Source: Acinetobacter nectaris CIP 110549 (GTDB lineage Bacteria > Pseudomonadota > Gammaproteobacteria > Pseudomonadales > Moraxellaceae). Taken from it: a DNA stretch of 64,000 nucleotides. The notes under the pieces are model-generated. The model was not told the origin of the DNA. It saw only the letters and a list, made by a program, of their open reading frames with translations, and did no database searches. The stretch covers positions 562,881 through 626,880 of the forward strand of contig NZ_KI530712.1 in the NCBI RefSeq assembly GCF_000488215.1. The letters are read 5' to 3'. Positions 55,413 to 64,000 of this stretch are shown here, piece by piece. A program made the translations under genes and the position numbers. Position 1 is the stretch's first letter. Every line of letters begins with the position of its first letter.

Positions 55413-55444
55413 AAAGCCAAACATACATTCCGTATAGTTTGGCT
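55413..55444 (-). terminator. nupC terminator
   Basis: AGCCAAACATAC and GTATAGTTTGGCT form a hairpin with one mismatch; on the minus strand TTTTTTTATG follows. It lies between the transporter and the nucleoside hydrolase, so the two may be mostly separate transcripts. Confidence 0.8.
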
Positions 55445-55469
55445 GAGTAAAAACAAATTATTTTATTTA

Positions 55470-56720
55470 TCACATTGTGAAAGACAAACAAATGCCTGCA
55501 ATTGTTGCACTCATTAAATTAGAGAGAGTGGCTGCCAAGAGTGCGCGTAATGCAAGTTTAGACAAAACTGGTGTTAGACTTGGCTCTACAACACTAAACG
55601 CACCAATAACAATACCAATTGAACTAAAGTTTGCAAAACCACAAAGACCAAATGAAATAATTGCAGCAGTATGTGGTGAAATGCTGTGATCTGCTAGATG
55701 AGGTGCTAAACCTAAATACGCAACAAACTCATTAATTGCCAATTTTTGACCAAGTAATGCACCTGCAAGCGATGCATCATTCCAATCTACTCCCATTAAA
55801 TATGCAAGTGGAGATAAAACATAGCCGAAAATTGAGTTAATTGATAAATCTGAGAATCCAAATATTCCACCAATTCCACCAACTAGACCATTCAGTAATG
55901 CCAGTAAACCGACAAAAACCATAATAACAGTACCAACACCAGCAGCAATTTTAAGACCGAGCATGGCACCACTTGCAGCAGCTTCAATAATATTGGTTGG
56001 TTTGTTTTCACCAAAAGATATTTCTTTTACTTCTACTTGTGAAACTTCAGTTGCAGGGCTAAGTAATCTTGCAAATAAAATACCACCCGGAATAGCCATT
56101 AAAGAAGCTGCAAGTAAATATGTCATAGGTACACCAAGACCTGCATAACCAACCAATACCGATCCAGATACAGCAGCCATACCACTACACATTACAGTAA
56201 ATAGTTCATTTTTATTCATTTTAAGTAAAAATGGACGGAGTGCAGCAGGTAGCTCATTTTGACCAATAAAAATGGTTGTAACCGCGGCAAACGATTCCAC
56301 TTTACTAATGTTTAATACTTTTTGAAATGCACCACCTAAAACACGAATAAATACATTCATAATTTTAAGGTAATACAAAATAGTAATGAGCGCTGTAACA
56401 AAAATAATGGTTGGAAGTACTCTAAAAGCAAAAATAAATCCTGCGCCATCAAAGACCGCATTCATTTTACTACCAACAAGGGGCCCAAAAAGAAAAGCGC
56501 TCCCTGCATCAGAGTAACTAATAATTTTATTGAAACCTACCGCGAGTTGTTCAAATAAATATTTCCCAAATGGAACATATAAAATTAAGATTCCCAATGC
56601 AAACTGCAAACCCAATGCAGGCAAAATGGTACGTATCTTAATCATTCTTCTGTTATTGGAAAAAATAAAACCAATGAGCAACAGAATTAATATTCCAATT
56701 AAGCCGCGGTATTCAGACAT
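55470..56720 (-). CDS. nupC: Concentrative nucleoside transporter, NupC/CNT family
   Basis: A 416-residue inner-membrane protein that takes up nucleosides with H+ or Na+. The CNT signature runs through GQNELPAALRPFL, MCSGMAAVSGSVLVGYAGLG, and the second repeat KLAINEFVAYLGLA..FGLCGFANFSSIGI. About ten helices plus re-entrant loops. Divergent from rbsK across a 447-base gap. Confidence 0.94.
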   Translation of the reverse strand: MSEYRGLIGILILLLIGFIFSNNRRMIKIRTILPALGLQFALGILILYVPFGKYLFEQLAVGFNKIISYSDAGSAFLFGPLVGSKMNAVFDGAGFIFAFRVLPTIIFVTALITILYYLKIMNVFIRVLGGAFQKVLNISKVESFAAVTTIFIGQNELPAALRPFLLKMNKNELFTVMCSGMAAVSGSVLVGYAGLGVPMTYLLAASLMAIPGGILFARLLSPATEVSQVEVKEISFGENKPTNIIEAAASGAMLGLKIAAGVGTVIMVFVGLLALLNGLVGGIGGIFGFSDLSINSIFGYVLSPLAYLMGVDWNDASLAGALLGQKLAINEFVAYLGLAPHLADHSISPHTAAIISFGLCGFANFSSIGIVIGAFSVVEPSLTPVLSKLALRALLAATLSNLMSATIAGICLSFTM

Positions 56721-57167
56721 ACGTATCTCCGTAATATAAGCACAAGTCTACTCGCACCTATTTAAAAATAGATTACATAGATACTTTTCTTATATTACAA
56801 AACTCAGATTAAACTTGATGTTGCAGTAAATTCTAGCATTTACATATTACCAAACAGCAAATACCCTAAAATCTACCCAAAACGAATTGTTCATGCTAAA
56901 TTTCAAGCATAAAAAAGAAGCAGTTAAAATTAAGCAATTGTTTTTTATAAACAAAATTATTTTGACTACTTCAATTAGCACAAATGTAACAAATTTCTAC
57001 TAAAATATCGAATATTTTTTTGTTTATCTTTTAAATTATTACTTTTGGTAATAGCGATTATAACTCAAATTTAGGCATATCTTTTGCTCACTCACAAGTC
57101 AACGTCACAGTAAATTGAAAAAAAACACGGTATCATTTATCTCATTATTTTATATTTTGGGTAATTC
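56721..57167. other. Divergent intergenic region between nupC and rbsK
   Basis: 447 AT-rich bases without a gene. It must contain the promoters of nupC and rbsK. I see no convincing operator, RNA or repeat. Confidence 0.5.
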
Positions 57168-58097
57168 ATGAATTCTATACCTCATAAAAAACTTGTTGTG
57201 CTCGGTAGTATTAATGCAGATCATATTCTCAAACTAGAGCACTTCCCTCACCCCGGTCAAACCTTAACAGGGAATGATTATCAGATTGCTTTTGGCGGCA
57301 AGGGTGCAAACCAAGCAGTTGCTGCTGGTCGTAGTGGTGCAAATATTTCATTTATTGCTTGTGTTGGGAATGATGCTATTGGCGACAGTGTTAAAATGCA
57401 ATTAGAAAAAGATAATATTGATATACATGCCATTCAATCAGTTAATGAACAACCTACTGGTGTTGCTCTTATCTTTGTAAATGCACTTGCTGAAAATTGT
57501 ATAGGTATCTGTGCAGGAGCGAATGCTAGCCTTACACCTTCATATGTACAACAACATAAATCGCTTATTTCTGAAGCAGATGCTTTATTATTACAATTAG
57601 AAACGCCATTAGAAAGTATTATAGAAGCTGCAAAAATTGCAAATGAAGCCAATGTAACAGTTATTTTAAACCCTGCACCTGCACGTGAGTTGCCTGAAGC
57701 ACTCCTAAACTTAGTCGATATTATTACGCCAAATGAAACTGAAACACTCAGCCTAACTGGAAAAATCGTACATAATGAAAAAGATGCTGATGATGCAGCT
57801 CAAATTTTACATGGCAAAGGTATTAAAACCGTTGTAATTACTATGGGTGCACGCGGTGTTTGGCTCAGCCAAAATGGACAAGGTCAACTCATTACTGGGT
57901 TTAAGGTACAAGCAATAGATACGATTGCCGCTGGTGATACATTTAATGGTGCTTTTATTACAGCGCTTCTTGAAGGTCAAACAGCTCAGGAGGCAGCACG
58001 TTTCGCCAATGCTGCTGCTGCAATTGCAGTAACTCGTGCAGGAGGTCAACCTTCAGTACCATGGCGCAAAGAAATTGATCTATTTTTAGAAAAATAA
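57168..58097 (+). CDS. rbsK: Ribokinase
   Basis: Phosphorylates ribose at O5. 309 residues of the PfkB fold: LVVLGSINADHILKLEHFPHPG, FGGKGANQAVAAGRSGA, NPAPAREL, PNETET and the catalytic AIDTIAAGDTFNGAF with the Asp base. Ends in ...AGGQPSVPWRKE. Ribose is expected from nucleoside hydrolase, encoded next door. Confidence 0.95.
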   Translation: MNSIPHKKLVVLGSINADHILKLEHFPHPGQTLTGNDYQIAFGGKGANQAVAAGRSGANISFIACVGNDAIGDSVKMQLEKDNIDIHAIQSVNEQPTGVALIFVNALAENCIGICAGANASLTPSYVQQHKSLISEADALLLQLETPLESIIEAAKIANEANVTVILNPAPARELPEALLNLVDIITPNETETLSLTGKIVHNEKDADDAAQILHGKGIKTVVITMGARGVWLSQNGQGQLITGFKVQAIDTIAAGDTFNGAFITALLEGQTAQEAARFANAAAAIAVTRAGGQPSVPWRKEIDLFLEK

Positions 58098-58102
58098 TAA
58101 AT

Positions 58103-58143
58103 AAATAGCGCCCTTACGTCACCCTTCCACAAGGGCGCTATTT
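58103..58143 (+). terminator. rbsK terminator
   Basis: AAATAGCGCCCTT pairs exactly with AAGGGCGCTATTT across a 15-base loop, 5 bases after the rbsK stop. Confidence 0.8.
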
Positions 58144-58298
58144 ATACATCAAAGACCATATATGTCTTGATGTGATTTATATACTTTACTGAAAAAAATA
58201 CAAAATTATCTGCTTATTTTTACTTAATATTGACATAAAAACAGAATCTAAATAGAGTATTTTCAACATTTACAGCAGATTCTTCTGATGAATACTTA

Positions 58299-58790
58299 AT
58301 GAACAGTACAGAATATACACTAGATGCATTTGATTACAAAATACTATCTGCCCTTCGAAACAATGGTCGACTTACTGTTGCACAACTTGCGGAAACTATT
58401 GGTTTATCTTCATCGCCATGTTGGACAAGGCTTAAAAGATTAGAATCACTTAAAGTTATTGAAGGCTATACAGCAACAATTAATAGAAAAGCCCTCGGGA
58501 TTCATGAGCTTTTCTTCATAGAAATTACCCTTGAAAGGCATGATGATGAGACCCTTGAAAAATTCAGTGAGATTCTCGCAGATATACCTGAAATTATAGA
58601 AGCTCATTTAGTGACAGGTGAATATGACTATCTCGTTAAAGTTGCTGTTAAAAATGCAGAACATTACGAGCGTTTTTTGAGAAAAAAGTTATATTCAATT
58701 GATGGTATTCGCCATACTCGATCTATATTTGCCTTACGTCCATTAAAAGTTGAAAACTCAACTGAACTTACACATTTTAATGAAATTTAA
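58299..58790 (+). CDS. Lrp/AsnC family transcriptional regulator
   Basis: A 163-residue regulator. Helix-turn-helix at the N-terminus (YKILSALRNNGRLTVAQLAETIGLSSSPCWTRLKRLE) and the RAM ligand domain at the C-terminus (EAHLVTGEYDYLVKVAVKNAEHYERFL). Such proteins form octamers and respond to amino acids. No target next to it is obvious: upstream rbsK has its own terminator and downstream are the convergent oxidase genes. It has its own terminator. Confidence 0.93.
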   Translation: MNSTEYTLDAFDYKILSALRNNGRLTVAQLAETIGLSSSPCWTRLKRLESLKVIEGYTATINRKALGIHELFFIEITLERHDDETLEKFSEILADIPEIIEAHLVTGEYDYLVKVAVKNAEHYERFLRKKLYSIDGIRHTRSIFALRPLKVENSTELTHFNEI

Positions 58791-58795
58791 AATAA

Positions 58796-58826
58796 AAAAA
58801 GCCGACTTAGATTAGTCGGCTTTTTT
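58796..58826. terminator. Terminator after the Lrp-family gene
   Basis: GCCGACTTAGATTAGTCGGC at 58801-58820 with A-run before and T-run after; can serve both the regulator and the oxidase operon that converges on it. Confidence 0.87.
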
Positions 58827-58862
58827 ATTAGAAGGATATTGATTCAAATCGCTCTGCGACAC

Positions 58863-58970
58863 TTAATACGCTAGCATCAGCAAACCTTTAAATAAGCCTG
58901 CAATAACTGCAAGTACTAAAATACCGCCAAGCCACAGAAGCACAAACCATTTTATTTGAGAACCTTTCAT
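58863..58970 (-). CDS. Small membrane subunit of cytochrome bd/CIO oxidase (DUF2474/CydX-like)
   Basis: A 35-residue open frame with one membrane helix, starting MKGSQIKWFVLLWLGGILVL and ending LLMLAY, 14 bases after the cydB stop. GAGGG lies 4 bases before the ATG. The pattern (basic start, WFVLLWLGG) matches the DUF2474 peptides found after CIO-type oxidase genes, the counterpart of E. coli CydX, which stabilises the haem sites. Too short for ordinary gene finders. Confidence 0.82.
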   Translation of the reverse strand: MKGSQIKWFVLLWLGGILVLAVIAGLFKGLLMLAY

Positions 58971-58984
58971 ATTTCCCTCATAAA

Positions 58985-59989
58985 TTAGTGATAACCTTCA
59001 TCACCTACACGAACTTTATCTCTAAATACCCAATATCCCATAATGGTATACATAAGGATAATTGGTATGAGTACCAATGCACCAATTAAAGCAAATAGTT
59101 GACTATCTCTAGGTGCTGCAGCCTGCCAAATTGTTAAAGATGGCGGAATAATATTTGGCCACAACGAAATAATAAACCCTGTATATGCTAAAAACATGAT
59201 ACATAATGTATAGAAGAATGGCTTAAAGTCATCACGTGCAAAACAAGATTTCCATGCAAGGAAACCAAATAGAATTACAAGCAATGGTACAGGCATAAAG
59301 TAATAAAGCTGTGGCGTTGTAAACCATTTTTGTGCAATCGTGTGATGTGCAAATGGTGTATATAAACTAACAGCCGCAATAAGCAATAATACTGCAATCA
59401 CAAGCTTTGGCATAAGACGATACATTTTATCTTGTAGCTCATGATCAGTCTTCATAATTAACCAACCACAGCCCAATGCCGCATACATCACTACAACGCC
59501 AATACCAGTAAATAGAGAGAAAGGTGTTAACCAATCTAATCCACCACCAACATATAACCCATTCTCAGTTTTAACACCTTGGATATATCCACCCAAAATG
59601 ATACCTTGAAGGAAGCTTGCAAATGTAGAACCGCCAATAAATGCCATGTCCCAAACTGGCTTAGAACGATGTGCTTTAAAACGAAACTCGAAAGCAACAC
59701 CCCTAAAAATCAGCGCAACAAGCATCAGCATAATTGGCATATAAAATGCTGAAAGCAACGTACCATAAACGACAGGGAAAGCACCAAATAGACCAGCACC
59801 ACCAAGTACCATCCAAGTTTCGTTACCGTCCCATACAGGAGCCACTGTATTCATCATTACATCACGTTCTTGCTGATCTTTAATGAATGGGAATAAAATT
59901 CCTATTCCTAAATCAAACCCATCAAGAACAACATAAATTAGAACACCAAGCGCAATAATAACAGCCCAGATTAAAGATAAATCAATCAT
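58985..59989 (-). CDS. cydB: Cytochrome bd/cyanide-insensitive oxidase subunit II
   Basis: A 334-residue membrane protein with about nine helices; VLDGFDLGIGILFPF, VWDGNETWMVLGGAGLFGAFP and FKAHRSKPVWD are the subunit II signatures. It lacks the extra length of E. coli CydB (379) and resembles CioB. Overlaps the cydA stop by one base (TAATG). Confidence 0.95.
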   Translation of the reverse strand: MIDLSLIWAVIIALGVLIYVVLDGFDLGIGILFPFIKDQQERDVMMNTVAPVWDGNETWMVLGGAGLFGAFPVVYGTLLSAFYMPIMLMLVALIFRGVAFEFRFKAHRSKPVWDMAFIGGSTFASFLQGIILGGYIQGVKTENGLYVGGGLDWLTPFSLFTGIGVVVMYAALGCGWLIMKTDHELQDKMYRLMPKLVIAVLLLIAAVSLYTPFAHHTIAQKWFTTPQLYYFMPVPLLVILFGFLAWKSCFARDDFKPFFYTLCIMFLAYTGFIISLWPNIIPPSLTIWQAAAPRDSQLFALIGALVLIPIILMYTIMGYWVFRDKVRVGDEGYH

Positions 59990-61434
59990 TATTGTTTACC
60001 TCCCTTGTTACCATGACTGTCATCTTCATCAATGTCATCATCAACTGCACTTAAAGGACGCATAGGTGTTTTAAAATGACCAACACCACCAATTTCTTCA
60101 GGGTTCGAGTGAATAAATTGAGGACCTTTATGCATAAGTTTCAAGATATAGTAAATACCAGTACCAAAAACTACAGTATAAACAATCACAAAGATAATCA
60201 GTGTAATACCTACTTGGTTTGCAGATACTGGAGACATTGCATCAGATGTACGTAGTACACCATACACAACCCATGGTTGACGCCCCATTTCTGTTGTAAT
60301 CCAACCTGCGAGCAATGCAATATATCCTGTAGGAGCCATTACAATTGCAAAACGGTGGAACCAAGACTTCTCATAAAGTGCCTTACCTTTACGCAGTACT
60401 AAACCTGTTACTGCCAATAAAAGCATAAGCATACCTAGACCCGCCATTACACGGAAAGTCCAGAAAATTACTGTCGAGTTTGGACGGTCTGCTGCAGGAA
60501 ACTCTTTGAGACCTTTAACAACACCATTTAATTCATGAGTCAGTACAAGGCTACCTAAATATGGAATACCAATTGCATATTTGGTTTTCTCTTCCTTCAT
60601 ATCTGGAATACCAAATACATATAGAGGCATAGACTCATTTGTATTTGTTTCCCAGTGACCTTCAATCGCTGCGAGTTTTGCAGGTTGATGATGCAGCGTA
60701 TTTAAACCATGCTGATCTCCAACCATAACTTGTGCTGGCGCTGCAAACAAAATCATCCAAAGTGCCATGGAAAATGATTTTTTAACCAATTCATCACGGC
60801 GACCACGTAGTAGATGCCATGCTGAACAGCCTGCAACAATAAGTGCAGAAACAAGAAATGCTGCTATTGCCATATGTACAAAGCGATATGGGAAAGATGG
60901 GTTGAAGACAATTGCTAACCAATCTTTTGGTACAATAACACCATTTTCAATGGCAAATCCTTGCGGGGTTTGCATCCAACTGTTCGAGGACAAAATCCAG
61001 AACATTGAAATACAAGTTCCTATTGCAACCATGAACGTTGCAAAGAAGTGGGCTCTTTCACTCACTCTTCCCCAACCGAACATCATTACACCCAAGAAAC
61101 CTGCTTCCAAGAAGAATGCTGAAAGCACCTCATAGGTAAGTAGAGGGCCTGTAACACCGCCGGCGATTCTTGAAAATTCACTCCAGTTCGTACCGAACTC
61201 ATAGCTCATTACAACGCCAGAAACCACGCCCATACCGAACGCAACTGCAAATATTTTAAGCCAATACTTAAATAGGTCTTTATATACAGGGTTTCTTGTA
61301 CGTAACCAACGCCATTCCAAAACTGCTAAAAAGCACGCTAAGCCAATAGACGTTGCAGGGAAAATGATATGAAAAGAAACCGTAAAAGCAAATTGAATTC
61401 GTGCCAATTCAAGTGCTGTTAATCCTAGAGACAT
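59989..61434 (-). CDS. cydA: Cytochrome bd/cyanide-insensitive oxidase subunit I
   Basis: Quinol oxidase subunit I, carrying haems b558, b595 and d, that reduces O2 at low oxygen. 481 residues. LARIQFAFTVSFHIIFPATSIG near the N-terminus holds a haem His; WSEFSRIAGGVTGPLLTYEVLSAFFLEAGFLGVM and GWITTEMGRQPWVVYGVLRT (with GRQPW) are diagnostic. The quinone-binding Q-loop is the short form, which is typical of the CIO (CioA) branch rather than E. coli bd-I (522 residues). The tail DDDIDEDD is acidic. Confidence 0.95.
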   Translation of the reverse strand: MSLGLTALELARIQFAFTVSFHIIFPATSIGLACFLAVLEWRWLRTRNPVYKDLFKYWLKIFAVAFGMGVVSGVVMSYEFGTNWSEFSRIAGGVTGPLLTYEVLSAFFLEAGFLGVMMFGWGRVSERAHFFATFMVAIGTCISMFWILSSNSWMQTPQGFAIENGVIVPKDWLAIVFNPSFPYRFVHMAIAAFLVSALIVAGCSAWHLLRGRRDELVKKSFSMALWMILFAAPAQVMVGDQHGLNTLHHQPAKLAAIEGHWETNTNESMPLYVFGIPDMKEEKTKYAIGIPYLGSLVLTHELNGVVKGLKEFPAADRPNSTVIFWTFRVMAGLGMLMLLLAVTGLVLRKGKALYEKSWFHRFAIVMAPTGYIALLAGWITTEMGRQPWVVYGVLRTSDAMSPVSANQVGITLIIFVIVYTVVFGTGIYYILKLMHKGPQFIHSNPEEIGGVGHFKTPMRPLSAVDDDIDEDDSHGNKGGKQ

Positions 61435-61883
61435 ATTTCCTCCTCAGGATTATGAGATCTAGTCATCTCGACTAAGTCATGCTTAAATTTCCTTTACCGG
61501 TAAATCATCTGCAAATATATCGATCTGGCTGTCTGCTAGACGATAAACTCACAGCTGCTCAGTTAACTTCAACCAAACAATTGATGATTTGGGTATAAAC
61601 TGCATCAATATGCTATCCATGTTTATAATGGTATATATTAACTGAGTTATATAAGATTTGATGCCAAATATTAATATTTTTTTCAAATTACTGTTATCTC
61701 TTTATACAGCATCCAATTATTTTAAGGCCTTGTATTAAAACAATAATAATTAAGAAAAAAGATCTAAAGTAAACGTTTTTTTAGATAAAGACCAATTTTC
61801 CTTATATATTTTTAATATATTATTAATGCATAAATTAACTATCTATAATACAATTATGTGACACAAGTCACACTTATGGGAAA
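61435..61883. other. Intergenic region between cydA and pgaA
   Basis: 449 bases with no gene. It contains a perfect 12-base palindrome TTTACCGGTAAA at 61493-61504, 59 bases before cydA, and a 7-bp inverted repeat ATTGATG/CATCAAT at 61580-61586 and 61603-61609. Both are candidate operators for cydA or pgaA; no FNR/Anr site of the standard TTGAT-N4-ATCAA form was seen. Confidence 0.5.
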
Positions 61884-64000
61884 ATGATTAGTTTTTCTTT
61901 GCAGAGAAGTTCGTTATCTATTCTATGCGCTACTTCTATTTATACATCACATTCACTTGCATACACTCCGCCTCTCTCTATTCCGCAAAGTCAGATAGTG
62001 ACACGTGAAACTGCAGTACAGATGGTCTACCAAGGAAATATAGATGTCGGTATATCTCAGCTTCAACAACTTTTAGACAATGAGCCAACCAACCAAAAAC
62101 TTCTTGCTGACTATTTAACACTACGCGCTCACTATCAGCAATTCACAGAAAGTGATCTACAACACCTGAAGCAGATTCATATTTCAGACTATCCGAGCTA
62201 TGCCCAAATACCCACAATACAAGGATTAAGAAATAGTAAATATTTTTTAGTTGCTTTAGCATTCACAGAAAAACTCTACAAGCAGTGCCCATCACCAAAT
62301 CTTTTATTATTAAAAGCAATTTTAGAGGCAGAAGCACAGCAAATACCTCAAGCTATAGAAGACTTGAAATTATTGCCTGTGGCACAGCTTACTGTAGAAC
62401 AGCGCTTACAAGTCGCTTATGTATGGCGTATTACCAGTCACCCATTAAACAGCTTAAATATTTTAGTTCCTCTATTCGAGAGTGATCCAAAAAATAAAAA
62501 AATAACCGAAGAGTATATTCAAACACTTATTGCTCTAGGCAACCACTCCAAAGCGTTAGATGCACTAGAAAAGTCAAATTTGTCTCAAGACTTCCCTGAG
62601 CTATTCATCAATTTAAAGTTGGCAATTTTCAGCACGAATATCAATGATGCAATTGCACATTATAAATATCTATCTAACAAGGGTGAGCCCGATCAAGTTG
62701 CTTTTAAACAGCTCGACGAGACTTTAGATGAAACCAATGATTTAAAAAAAATACTTACAGATCAATCTAAACAATATCTAATGTTTTATTACGACTATGT
62801 CTATGCACTTAACTTTAGGAAAAGTTTCTCAGAAGTTCTTAAGTATGCATCCCAACCCCATAAGCCGTACCTACAAATGCCTGCATATGTACGACATGCT
62901 ATTGCCAATGCTTATCTTTATTTAAAGCAACCACAATACGCCCAACCATTATATGAAAGTTTACTGCAAGAAAAAAATTATGCTGATATGGAGGTTTATA
63001 GTGGTCTTTACTATGCATATTTAGAACAAGAAAAATATAAAGAAGCAAATGAGCTCATTGTTAAAATTGACCAACTCATTCCAACATTTATTTATAGCAA
63101 TGCACTAGGCACAGACAAGACAACAGCACCCGATCGTTACGAATACATAGAGCTGCAAGGCTTAAACATTGCATATCACAACCAATTAGACTTAGCTGAA
63201 AATCACTTTCAAAAACTTGTCATTAAGTCGCCAAGTAATGCCAGCTACATCAATGATCTTTCAAAAATACAACGTTGGAGAAGCTTACCTCTCACGGCAC
63301 AAGCAACACTTAGACGGCTCAATGGCAAAAACACTATTGACAAATCAACGTTCATTAATAGATTGGAAAACTTCCAAGCACTTGAAAATATTAATGCTTG
63401 GCGGACACAACTTGAGCAGGTAGAAGATCTATACCCTCAAGATACAAGCATACAAAAAAGCCGTAAAGACCTAAATGCAAGAGATAAATTCACAGTTAAC
63501 CATGAAACTCGGCTTGGACGTAATACCAATAATGTTGGACAAGATTTAGAAAGTATTTCTCAAATATATTCACCATGGGTTGAAAATAACTACCGTGCAT
63601 TTTTCACACATCAGTTACGATTAGGAAAATATCAAACACAAAAAATACTTTCTGAAAGCTATCAAACTGGGCTGGAATGGCGTTCAGAAAGAAAACAGTT
63701 TGATATTTCCCTTTCACAATCGAAAAGAACCGGGCTAATGCTAAACTGGTCTGCATGGCTAAATGACCATTGGCAATATAATATGGGCTATAACAGCCAA
63801 GACCCTATTCCTTTACAAGCCATTCAAATGAATTATAAAGGGTTTACCTATACCATAGGTGCGCTATGGCAAAAAAATGAGTCACTCTCTGCTAAATTAG
63901 CTTATCAGTCGACTTACATGTCGGATACAAACCAACAAAATGATTATTCAATTCATCTTACAAAGCGTATTTTTGCATCTCCTCATCATACCACTGAAGC
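61884..64000 (+). CDS. pgaA: PgaA-like poly-N-acetylglucosamine export porin (cut by window end)
   Basis: The frame is open from the ATG at 61884 to the window end, 705 codons without a stop. It begins with a signal peptide (LSILCATSIYTSHSLAY), then a long helical TPR-type domain (about 40-520; ETAVQMVYQGNIDVGISQLQ, NAYLYLKQPQYAQPLYESLL, YIELQGLNIAYHNQLDLAEN) and then strands of a barrel (NHETRLGRNTNNVGQ, YQTGLEWRSERKQFDISLSQ). The same two-part design as PgaA, which exports the biofilm polymer PNAG. Expect pgaB, pgaC and pgaD to follow outside the window. About 100 residues are missing. Confidence 0.87.
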   Translation, partial: MISFSLQRSSLSILCATSIYTSHSLAYTPPLSIPQSQIVTRETAVQMVYQGNIDVGISQLQQLLDNEPTNQKLLADYLTLRAHYQQFTESDLQHLKQIHISDYPSYAQIPTIQGLRNSKYFLVALAFTEKLYKQCPSPNLLLLKAILEAEAQQIPQAIEDLKLLPVAQLTVEQRLQVAYVWRITSHPLNSLNILVPLFESDPKNKKITEEYIQTLIALGNHSKALDALEKSNLSQDFPELFINLKLAIFSTNINDAIAHYKYLSNKGEPDQVAFKQLDETLDETNDLKKILTDQSKQYLMFYYDYVYALNFRKSFSEVLKYASQPHKPYLQMPAYVRHAIANAYLYLKQPQYAQPLYESLLQEKNYADMEVYSGLYYAYLEQEKYKEANELIVKIDQLIPTFIYSNALGTDKTTAPDRYEYIELQGLNIAYHNQLDLAENHFQKLVIKSPSNASYINDLSKIQRWRSLPLTAQATLRRLNGKNTIDKSTFINRLENFQALENINAWRTQLEQVEDLYPQDTSIQKSRKDLNARDKFTVNHETRLGRNTNNVGQDLESISQIYSPWVENNYRAFFTHQLRLGKYQTQKILSESYQTGLEWRSERKQFDISLSQSKRTGLMLNWSAWLNDHWQYNMGYNSQDPIPLQAIQMNYKGFTYTIGALWQKNESLSAKLAYQSTYMSDTNQQNDYSIHLTKRIFASPHHTTE

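Overview
The window looks like a chromosomal segment of a gammaproteobacterium of the genus Acinetobacter. This rests on low GC, the housekeeping set (tsaD/rpsU/yqeY, purF-cvpA-pyrD, gpsA, rpoH, thiS-thiG, kdsD-kdsC-lptCAB, pqqABCDE, cydAB, pgaA) and protein sequences that read as Acinetobacter-like. The species is not resolved. There are no insertion sequences, prophage genes, CRISPR arrays or rRNA genes. One tRNA, tRNA-Gly(GCC), is present.

Layout. 1-16.8 kb is core genome: an acyltransferase, a YigZ protein, a decayed GFA-family gene, DUF1653, tsaD, rpsU, yqeY, a possible diverged HolD, an M48-like protein that has lost its zinc motif, purF, cvpA, pyrD, sixA, gpsA, a nitroreductase, an RNA helicase, a cold-shock protein, a TusA-like protein, rpoH, DUF423 and thiS-thiG. 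At 16.8-19.7 kb a Fur-box-flanked divergent locus encodes a four-helix cytochrome-like protein, ApbE, an FMN-binding protein and an outer-membrane protein; together they look like an iron-regulated extracytoplasmic flavin electron-transfer system.

19.7-33.0 kb is a nitrogen-scavenging cluster on the minus strand: TonB-dependent receptor, lipoprotein solute-binding protein, ABC permease, NCS1 permease with a C-terminal zinc ribbon, allophanate hydrolase, urea carboxylase, a GntR regulator and a second solute-binding protein. Two sigma54-type (-24/-12) promoters precede the NCS1 and allophanate hydrolase genes, and a GTATAC-centred palindrome that could be the GntR operator lies at the second. 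33.2-34.1 kb holds a ruined ABC exporter gene. 34.2-39.7 kb is a siderophore uptake locus (AraC regulator, siderophore-interacting reductase, RhtX/FptX-like permease, TonB receptor) with two Fur boxes and no biosynthesis genes.

39.8-45.0 kb returns to core functions: tRNA-Gly, cysS, and the Kdo/LPS export operon kdsD-kdsC-lptC-lptA-lptB. 45.0-49.1 kb is a metal-uptake group (PepSY membrane protein, DUF2946 protein, TonB receptor). Then come queH, the PQQ operon with an M19 dipeptidase and the 24-residue pqqA, nucleoside salvage genes (nucleoside hydrolase, NupC transporter, ribokinase), an Lrp/AsnC regulator, and a cytochrome bd/cyanide-insensitive oxidase operon with a 35-residue third subunit. 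The right edge cuts through pgaA, the outer-membrane exporter of poly-N-acetylglucosamine.

The most interesting items are the sigma54/GntR-controlled urea carboxylase island with its own TonB receptor, the Fur-controlled flavin locus, and the protease-like protein without its metal motif.
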